Shown piece after piece: positions 13,994 through 19,523 of a DNA stretch of 19,523 nt. Under the pieces are notes generated by a model, which was not told the DNA's origin, made no database searches, and saw nothing but the letters and a program-made list of their open reading frames with translations. The stretch is from Clostridiales bacterium UBA4080. Lineage in GTDB: Bacteria; Bacillota; Clostridia; Lachnospirales; Vallitaleaceae. Each line of letters begins with the position of its first letter. Positions within the stretch are counted from its first letter, which is position 1. The translations under genes and the position numbers were made by a program. The stretch covers positions 1 to 19,523 of the forward strand of contig DFYO01000010.1 of NCBI GenBank assembly GCA_002381865.1, in the 5' to 3' direction.

Positions 13994-16900
13994 ATGATTG
14001 AACTATCATTAAAATATATACGAGAAATATCCCACGATTTATCCTTTAAAAGAGGTGTCCAATACTACCAAAATGGTTGTGTAAGCTCTCTGACTCCTTT
14101 GGATACAAAGATTCATTCTGTTGTAAGGGGAAATATCGATTACAATGTCGAGCTCACCTTCAATCTTGAGCATGGTAATTTAACTGCCTTTACCTGTGAT
14201 TGTCCAGCCTTTAATCAGTATTCCGGGGCATGCAAACACATTGTTGCTTCTTTATTAAAAATTCTTTATACCAAAGAAAAACTAAGCGAAATCCTCAGAG
14301 CACAGAATAACCAATCGATAATTGATGAATTTTCAGGCGTTTTAAAAAACCATATATATCCTTCTGCCTTTAAACAGAAAATTTATCTTGAGGTTATTTT
14401 TGAGTTGAGTAAAAATACATATCCTTGTCTTTCACTGAAAATTGGAATTGATAAATATTATATTGTCAAGGACATAGCTGCTTTTATAGATGCTGCTGAA
14501 AAACAAAATGAATTGGTTTTTGGTAAAGGATTTGTTTTTTCTCCTAAAAAACAAGCATTTGATATGTATTCGCAAAAAATATATGATTTTATATTGAATG
14601 TTTTGCATAAAGGCAAAAACAATTCAACTGAAAGCAGTTCTGAAAACACTAGTTTAATAAGCAACTGCCTAGCTATCCCTGATTCTTCAATCTCTGAATT
14701 ATTAAATATCATTAACAATAACAGTTTTTCTCTTAAATACAAAGGAATTCTTGCAAAAACAAACATAATTCACTCTCTTCCTTATATTAGCTTTAAAATT
14801 TCTCAGGAGGCTGATTATATAATTTCGCCCCGTGGAAAGCTTGACTTTTTTCCATTAACAAATGATTACGAATATATCTTTTTAGACTCGTATATTTATC
14901 ATCTTTCAGCAAAGGAAAGGAAGATTTTTTCTCTCGTAGCAAAGCATTTTAATGATTTTTCTGCAAATCTTATTATAGAAAAAGATCATTCAGCTGAACT
15001 GTCTGATATAATTTTGCCTGTATTAAGCAACTTAGGTTCTTTTGAATATAACCATCCTCTTGAAAAAAACATAATAGTAAAGCCCTTAAAGGCTATTATT
15101 CATTTAGATAAATATAAAAATACAATAAAGGGCAGCTTGCATTTTACATATGGAGATTATAATTTTTATATCTTTCCTCAAAAACCCTCCAATCTTTCTG
15201 AGGATAAAATAGTATTCCGAGACCTAAAAAAAGAGCAAACCATCTTACAAATACTTAGCCACCCTATAATAAAGCCTGATTCTTCAAATACTCATTTTAC
15301 TTTATCTGAACAAGATGATTTGTATGAGTTTATTTATGTTTTATTACCAAAGCTCCAAGAGGTTGCTGAGGTTTTTTATTCGGAAGACTTTAAGAATATT
15401 CGAATTAAGGAAGTTGCAGGCGTTAAAACTTCAATTAAACTAAACCCTGTATCAGATATGCTGGAATTTTCTTTTTCTGTAGAAGGTATAGATAAAAAAG
15501 AGCTTCCTGGAATCCTAAATGCAGTTGTAGAAAACAAAAAATATTACCGTCTGAAAGATGGCAGCTTTTTAAAGCTCGAAAACGCAGATGAGTTAAATAA
15601 TCTTTCAGATATTCTTCATCAGCTTAATATAAAGAACAAACTCGCTTCAAGCGAAAGTGTTGTTCTTCCAAAATACAGAACACTTTTTGTCGATCAGCTT
15701 TTATCAACCAGCTCCTTAACCACTCAAACAGATGATAATCTGAAAGCCTTAATCTCTGATATAAAATCTCCTGATTCCAATATTTTTTCAGTCCCTAAAT
15801 CTTTATCCTCAACTCTTAGGATTTATCAAAAAACCGGCTTTCAATGGTTAAAGCAGCTTTCAAAATATGGTTTCGGAGGAATTTTAGCTGATGATATGGG
15901 TCTTGGCAAAACTATTCAAGCAATAACACTATTAGCTTCACTTCCAAATTCAGCTAAGTCAATTGTAATTGCCCCCACATCTCTAGTATATAATTGGGAG
16001 GATGAGTTTAACCGTTTTGCACCCGAACTAAATGTTCTAGTTATTTCAGGAGATAAAAAGCAAAGAGCTCTCCTTCATAATAAAATTAACTCTTCGCAAG
16101 TTATTATTACCTCTTATGGTTTATTAAAAAGAGATATAGAATTATACACTCCTATAAACTTTTCATATTGCTTTATCGATGAGGCTCAGCATATTAAAAA
16201 CCCCTCCTCACTAAATGCAAAAGCTGTAAAGTTGGTCAACGCAAAAACCCGTATTGCCTTAACTGGAACTCCTATCGAGAATTCATTGTCTGAGCTTTGG
16301 TCGATTTTTGATTTTATTATGCCTGGCTATTTATACTCTCATTCAAAATTTTCAAAAACCTTTGAAAAACCAATTATTAAATCACAGGATACTCAAGCTC
16401 TTATTAATCTTAATCTTCAAATCCAGCCTTTTATCCTTAGACGTCTAAAATCAGATGTATTGAAAGAGCTTCCGCCAAAGATTGAGACCAAGATACCTAC
16501 TGAGCTTTCAGACAAGCAAAAAAAACTTTATTATGCTTATCTTGATAAAACAAAACAAGATCTGCTTCATGAAATAGATCAAAACGGCTTTGAAAAAAGC
16601 AAGCTGAAAATTTTTTCAGTACTAACTCGACTGCGCCAAATATGCTGTCATCCAGCATTATTTGATAAAGCTTATTCTGGAACAAGCGGAAAGCTTGATT
16701 TGCTTGAGGAAATCATTTTAGATTCACTCTCAAGCAAGCATAGAGCTTTAGTATTTTCTCAGTTTACTTCAATGCTCAAACTAATAATACCTGTTCTGGA
16801 AAAAAACAATATTACTTATTTTTATCTTGATGGCTCTACTGATTCTAAAGAAAGACGTAATATGGTCAAAGCCTTTAATAATGGAGAGCGTGATATTTTC

Positions 16901-17194
16901 CTTATTTCTTTAAAGGCAGGCGGAACCGGGCTCAATTTAACTGGTGCTGATATGGTTATTCATTATGATCCTTGGTGGAATCCTGCGGTTGAAGATCAGG
17001 CAACTGACAGAGCCTATAGAATTGGACAAAACCGTTCTGTGCAGGTAATGCGTTTGATAACTCAGGGAACCATCGAAGAAAAAATATATAAGCTCCAAGA
17101 AAAAAAGAAAACCCTTATTGATTCGATAATTAAGCCTGGAGAAACTTTTATCAGCAAACTATCGGAAAATGAAATAAGAGAGCTGTTATCATAA
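13994..17194 (+). CDS. SWIM zinc-finger SNF2-family DNA-dependent ATPase (helicase-like)
   Basis: This 1066-residue protein is of the bacterial SWI2/SNF2 type, which translocates on DNA and remodels nucleic-acid complexes; its cellular role is not known. An N-terminal SWIM zinc finger has Cys68, Cys70, Cys80 and His82 (CDCP...CKH). A middle SNF2-associated region follows. The ATPase core begins near residue 607: motif I DDMGLGKT (633-640), motif II DEAQ (729-732), motif III LTGTP (756-760), QFTSM at about 922-926, and motif VI DQATDRAYRIGQ (1001-1012). All motifs look intact. The ATG follows AAGGTG with a 7-base gap. It is a single-gene unit with its own promoter and terminator. No methyltransferase, nuclease or phospholipase partner lies nearby, so nothing links it to a defence island. 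Confidence 0.95.
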   Translation: MIELSLKYIREISHDLSFKRGVQYYQNGCVSSLTPLDTKIHSVVRGNIDYNVELTFNLEHGNLTAFTCDCPAFNQYSGACKHIVASLLKILYTKEKLSEILRAQNNQSIIDEFSGVLKNHIYPSAFKQKIYLEVIFELSKNTYPCLSLKIGIDKYYIVKDIAAFIDAAEKQNELVFGKGFVFSPKKQAFDMYSQKIYDFILNVLHKGKNNSTESSSENTSLISNCLAIPDSSISELLNIINNNSFSLKYKGILAKTNIIHSLPYISFKISQEADYIISPRGKLDFFPLTNDYEYIFLDSYIYHLSAKERKIFSLVAKHFNDFSANLIIEKDHSAELSDIILPVLSNLGSFEYNHPLEKNIIVKPLKAIIHLDKYKNTIKGSLHFTYGDYNFYIFPQKPSNLSEDKIVFRDLKKEQTILQILSHPIIKPDSSNTHFTLSEQDDLYEFIYVLLPKLQEVAEVFYSEDFKNIRIKEVAGVKTSIKLNPVSDMLEFSFSVEGIDKKELPGILNAVVENKKYYRLKDGSFLKLENADELNNLSDILHQLNIKNKLASSESVVLPKYRTLFVDQLLSTSSLTTQTDDNLKALISDIKSPDSNIFSVPKSLSSTLRIYQKTGFQWLKQLSKYGFGGILADDMGLGKTIQAITLLASLPNSAKSIVIAPTSLVYNWEDEFNRFAPELNVLVISGDKKQRALLHNKINSSQVIITSYGLLKRDIELYTPINFSYCFIDEAQHIKNPSSLNAKAVKLVNAKTRIALTGTPIENSLSELWSIFDFIMPGYLYSHSKFSKTFEKPIIKSQDTQALINLNLQIQPFILRRLKSDVLKELPPKIETKIPTELSDKQKKLYYAYLDKTKQDLLHEIDQNGFEKSKLKIFSVLTRLRQICCHPALFDKAYSGTSGKLDLLEEIILDSLSSKHRALVFSQFTSMLKLIIPVLEKNNITYFYLDGSTDSKERRNMVKAFNNGERDIFLISLKAGGTGLNLTGADMVIHYDPWWNPAVEDQATDRAYRIGQNRSVQVMRLITQGTIEEKIYKLQEKKKTLIDSIIKPGETFISKLSENEIRELLS

Positions 17195-17207
17195 CAGCTC
17201 TCTTTTT
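17176..17207. terminator. Bidirectional intrinsic terminator after the SNF2 gene
   Basis: GAGAGCTGTTA (17178-17188) pairs perfectly with TAACAGCTCTC (17192-17202) around a TCA loop, followed by TTTTT on the plus strand. The SNF2 stop codon lies in the stem. On the minus strand the hairpin is followed by TTATTT, so it may also end the flavin-reductase transcript. Confidence 0.9.
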
Positions 17208-17251
17208 AATCCCTTAAAAATCATAAATCTCCTATAAGCAGTATTGAAAAT

Positions 17252-17755
17252 TTACAGCTCATAGCTGGTAATAATTTCTCCATAAAATATGGTGTGAAAA
17301 TCTCCAGTTTCATAATAGCTTTGATTTATAGTGTCAATCATATCCTCAGCCTCGACTAGCTTTTTAGCAAGTACCTTGCACTCGTAGTATCTTTTGCAGC
17401 CTCCAATAACAGGAACGTCTACCTTCCTGCCATTTAAGATATGAAGATTGCATTCCTTAAGCTTATCTTGATTTCTTCCAGAGTTTGCACCACAATACGC
17501 TAGTGCTTGTTTAAAGTCCTGTCTTATGGGAATACTTAAAGTGAATTCTTTTTCTAGTCCTAAAAAATCATAAGTATGTCTTGAGCTTCTTATCATAATT
17601 TGAAATACTGGCTTATTCCACATTACACCTATTGTTCCCCAGCCTATTGTCATTGTATTAACTTCTTGCTCGTTTTTAGTTGTTAAAAACACTCCTTTTG
17701 GAAATTGCTCCATAATTTCATTTAAATCATCCCAAAATGCTACCTCTTTGATAAT
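17252..17755 (-). CDS. Flavin reductase-like, FMN-binding protein
   Basis: This protein of about 167 residues belongs to the flavin reductase-like family (split-barrel FMN-binding fold). Family features are the N-terminal QFPKGVFLTT strand, NTMTIGWGTIGVMWNKPVF (FMN site), the IRSSRHTYDFL segment, and FTLSIP. Such proteins bind FMN and may reduce flavin or act as redox partners; the substrate is unknown. It follows threonine synthase with its AGGAGG site (17761-17766) only a few bases after that stop, so the two are co-transcribed. The start is odd. The only GTG (17759-17761) overlaps the ribosome binding site. The codons at normal spacing are ATT (17753-17755) and ATC (17750-17752). The first in-frame ATG (17711-17713) would cut conserved residues. 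Confidence 0.8.
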   Translation of the reverse strand: MIKEVAFWDDLNEIMEQFPKGVFLTTKNEQEVNTMTIGWGTIGVMWNKPVFQIMIRSSRHTYDFLGLEKEFTLSIPIRQDFKQALAYCGANSGRNQDKLKECNLHILNGRKVDVPVIGGCKRYYECKVLAKKLVEAEDMIDTINQSYYETGDFHTIFYGEIITSYEL

Positions 17756-17769
17756 AAACACCTCCTTAT

Positions 17770-19260
17770 TTATTTTTGCAGTATTTTCACTACAACTTGT
17801 TTTATTTCTTCTTTTTTACATTCCATATTGTGTATTACCTCTGCGTTTAATATTTCTTGAATTGCAGGAGGTATATCCACATTTGAGACCTCTTTAAGCT
17901 TTTTAATCAGCTCAAAATCAGTATATCGATCATACTCTTGATCTATTGCCAGCATAACACTCCTCGTAAACTTATAAGGGCTAGCAGTTGATGCAATAAT
18001 AGTTTTTGTAGTGTCATTTGCTTGCTCTTTATATTTGTCATAAACAGCCTTTCCAACCGCTGTATGTGTGTCAATCAGATAATCACTTTCTTCATAGACC
18101 TTTTTAATTGTATCCATTGTTTCCTGATCACTCGCATATCCACCAACAAAATCCTCAAGGCCTTTTTTCATCTTTTCTGAAATTGTATATTCTCCGTTTT
18201 CTGAAAGCTCCTTCATCAATCTAGCTGTTTCAATTGTGTCACTGCCAGTCAACAGATAAATTAGTCTTTCTAGATTGCTTGAAATCAAAATATCCATTGA
18301 TGGAGAAATCGTTAGTTCAAAATCTCTTTTTCTATTATAGGTTCCTGAGCTGATAAAATCATACAGGACTTTGTTAGTATTTGAAGCACAAATAAGCTTT
18401 CCAATTGGCAGTCCCATTTCCTTTGCATAATAGGCAGCAAGAATATTTCCAAAGTTGCCGGTAGGAACAACAACATTCATATTGTCCCCAATGCCGATTT
18501 CTTTTTTATTGACTAGTGAAGAATATGCATAAAAATAATACACGATTTGTGGCACTAGCCTTCCAATATTAATTGAATTTGCAGAAGAAAACTGATATCC
18601 TTCCTTATTAATCTGCTTGTTAAATTCAATATCATTAAATATCTCCTTAACTGCATTTTGAGCATCATCAAAATTTCCTTCAATTCCTACAACTGCAGTA
18701 TTATTACCTTTTTGAGTCACCATCTGGTGTTTTTGAATCGGACTTACTCCATCCTTAGGATAAAACACTATAATTTTTGTTCCTTCAACATCTGCAAATC
18801 CAGCTAAAGCAGCTTTACCAGTATCCCCTGAGGTAGCTGTAAGTATTACAACTTCATTATTAATACTCTGTTTTTTAAGAGAAGTTATCATAAAATAAGG
18901 TAAAATTGATAAAGCCATATCTTTAAATGCAATAGTTGCTCCATGAAATAATTCCAAGTAAAAATCTTCTCCCTTTTTAACTAGCGGAGCAATTTCCTTT
19001 GTATCAAATTTATCGTCATATGCAGAATCAATACAATACCTAAGCTCTTGATCAGTAAAATCGCTTAAATATTCCTTCATAATCTCATATGCAAGAGTTT
19101 TATAATCCATACTACAAAGCTTTTCCAAATCAGTGCTAATTCTAGGAATATAACTTGGCACAAAAAGCCCTCCGTCATTTGCAAGTCCTTTTACAATAGC
19201 CAGTGAGGCATCTATGTTTTTTTCTTTTCCTCTTGTACTGTTATATAAAATTTGAGCCAT
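17770..19260 (-). CDS. thrC: Threonine synthase
   Basis: This PLP enzyme converts O-phosphohomoserine to threonine, the last step of threonine synthesis. The 496-residue length fits the long bacterial/yeast-like class. The N-terminal domain is typical (LYNSTRG, DGGLFVP). The PLP lysine is Lys113 in FHGATIAFKDMAL, followed by the TATSGDTGKAAL loop (about 141-152) and the phosphate-binding GNFGN (268-272). The ATG at 19260 follows a GGAAGG site, and a promoter lies at 19297-19325. Homoserine dehydrogenase and homoserine kinase genes are not adjacent in this window; the only operon partner is the downstream flavin-reductase-like gene. No T-box or attenuator is visible in the short leader. Confidence 0.96.
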   Translation of the reverse strand: MAQILYNSTRGKEKNIDASLAIVKGLANDGGLFVPSYIPRISTDLEKLCSMDYKTLAYEIMKEYLSDFTDQELRYCIDSAYDDKFDTKEIAPLVKKGEDFYLELFHGATIAFKDMALSILPYFMITSLKKQSINNEVVILTATSGDTGKAALAGFADVEGTKIIVFYPKDGVSPIQKHQMVTQKGNNTAVVGIEGNFDDAQNAVKEIFNDIEFNKQINKEGYQFSSANSINIGRLVPQIVYYFYAYSSLVNKKEIGIGDNMNVVVPTGNFGNILAAYYAKEMGLPIGKLICASNTNKVLYDFISSGTYNRKRDFELTISPSMDILISSNLERLIYLLTGSDTIETARLMKELSENGEYTISEKMKKGLEDFVGGYASDQETMDTIKKVYEESDYLIDTHTAVGKAVYDKYKEQANDTTKTIIASTASPYKFTRSVMLAIDQEYDRYTDFELIKKLKEVSNVDIPPAIQEILNAEVIHNMECKKEEIKQVVVKILQK

Positions 19261-19296
19261 TATTAAACCTTCCTTTTCATAATCATAATTGTTTAT

Positions 19297-19325
19297 ATTT
19301 TATCATATATCAAAAAAGTATACAA
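19297..19325 (-). promoter_or_regulatory. Promoter for thrC
   Basis: On the minus strand TTGTAT (19320-19325) and TAAAAT (19297-19302) are separated by 17 bp, about 37 bp upstream of the thrC start. Confidence 0.5.
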
Positions 19326-19357
19326 GCTAGATCCCTCATCTGCTTATTTAAGAACAA

Positions 19358-19454
19358 AGTGTCTGACAAGTCAGACACTACGCGCCCGAGCGGTTTGCGA
19401 AGCAATACCTTCTTATCCGCGAGGTGCGCATCTTTGGCACGCAGTGCCTTTTTT
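19358..19454 (+). repeat. GC-rich, highly structured element, possibly an RNA, ending in a terminator-like hairpin
   Basis: This segment is clearly richer in G+C than its surroundings and holds nested inverted repeats. AGTGTCTGAC (19358-19367) pairs with GTCAGACACT (19370-19379). GCGC-CC-ga-GCGG (19382-19393) pairs with CCGC-ga-GG-t-GCGC (19417-19429), leaving a GA/GA internal loop typical of folded RNA. TTGC-GAA-GCAA is nested within that stem. GGCAC-GCA-GTGCC (19436-19448) is followed by TTTTTT (19449-19454), like an intrinsic terminator on the plus strand. It may be a repeat module, a small RNA, or both; no promoter for plus-strand transcription was identified. Confidence 0.55.
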
Positions 19455-19523
19455 GTTTCATAGGAAAGATACTTTTACACATTACCATAGCAAGGTCTTT
19501 CCTATGAAACAAGAATAGCGTTC
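19455..19523. repeat. Composite palindromic repeat, copy B (cut by the window end)
   Basis: GTTTCATAGGAAAG (19455-19468) pairs perfectly with CTTTCCTATGAAAC (19497-19510) around a 28-base loop. AACAAGAATAGCGTTC (19508-19523), identical to the start of copy A at 12405, overlaps the right arm. The hairpin core TAGGAAAG/CTTTCCTA is shared with copy A, while the outer arm bases differ but still pair. The element runs off the window. Confidence 0.7.

Noticed and set aside
13994..17194. SNF2 helicase as part of a phage-defence system such as DISARM
   Set aside because: No methyltransferase, phospholipase D, nuclease or other defence partner is adjacent. The gene is a single unit with its own promoter and terminator beside rarA and thrC, and SWIM-SNF2 proteins are common in Firmicutes.
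19261..19296. T-box or attenuator leader for thrC
   Set aside because: The leader between promoter and start is only about 30 bases, with no specifier stem or terminator, so there is no room for a T-box.
19203..19463. Plus-strand frame of 86 codons across the thrC start and the repeat
   Set aside because: It is antisense to thrC, crosses the thrC promoter and ends in the structured repeat. There is no ribosome binding site or recognisable protein.

Overview
The window looks like a chromosomal segment of an anaerobic, low-GC Gram-positive bacterium of the class Clostridia. The evidence is the AT-rich sequence, strong AGGAGG-type ribosome binding sites, an oxygen-sensitive class III ribonucleotide reductase, and a TadE/DUF5702-type pilus gene set. 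Nothing in the window fixes the genus. The mosaic repeats made me think of amino-acid-fermenting Peptostreptococcaceae, but that is only an impression. Thirteen protein genes were called, eleven of them on the minus strand.

Layout, left to right. (1) 65-1335, minus: an NAD salvage pair, an isochorismatase-fold nicotinamidase followed by NH3-dependent NAD synthetase, from a good promoter at 1406-1434. (2) 1476-6575, minus: a four-gene surface-pilus block. In transcription order it holds a long DUF5702 protein, a TadE-like pseudopilin with two tandem zinc-type modules, a short prepilin peptidase, and a second TadE-like pseudopilin. The Tad ATPase and platform proteins are not here. (3) 6808-10617, minus: a DNA-precursor operon of anaerobic ribonucleotide reductase (with a fused C-terminal redoxin domain), thymidylate synthase and dihydrofolate reductase. 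Two NrdR boxes spaced 32 bp centre to centre sit upstream of a strong promoter. (4) 10779-12035, minus: the ribosome-associated GTPase HflX. (5) 12150-12425, plus: a small unrecognised membrane protein whose last codons and stop lie inside a repeat element. (6) 12507-13829, minus: the AAA+ replication-fork ATPase RarA/MgsA. (7) 13994-17194, plus: a SWIM-SNF2 helicase-like ATPase ending in a perfect terminator hairpin. (8) 17252-19260, minus: threonine synthase followed by a flavin-reductase-like protein. (9) 19350-19523: a GC-richer, highly structured mosaic repeat.

The most coherent system is the NrdR-type regulated nrdD-thyA-folA unit. NrdD makes deoxyribonucleotides and may use its own tethered thiol-redox domain. 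ThyA methylates dUMP and releases dihydrofolate, and FolA regenerates tetrahydrofolate. The signals least explained by gene calls are the two composite repeats (12405-12488 and 19358-19523). They share a 16-base word and a hairpin with compensatory arm changes; the second also contains a possible structured RNA ending in a terminator-like hairpin. No tRNA, rRNA, CRISPR array, prophage or intact insertion sequence was recognised, and no stretch longer than 300 bases lacks a gene.
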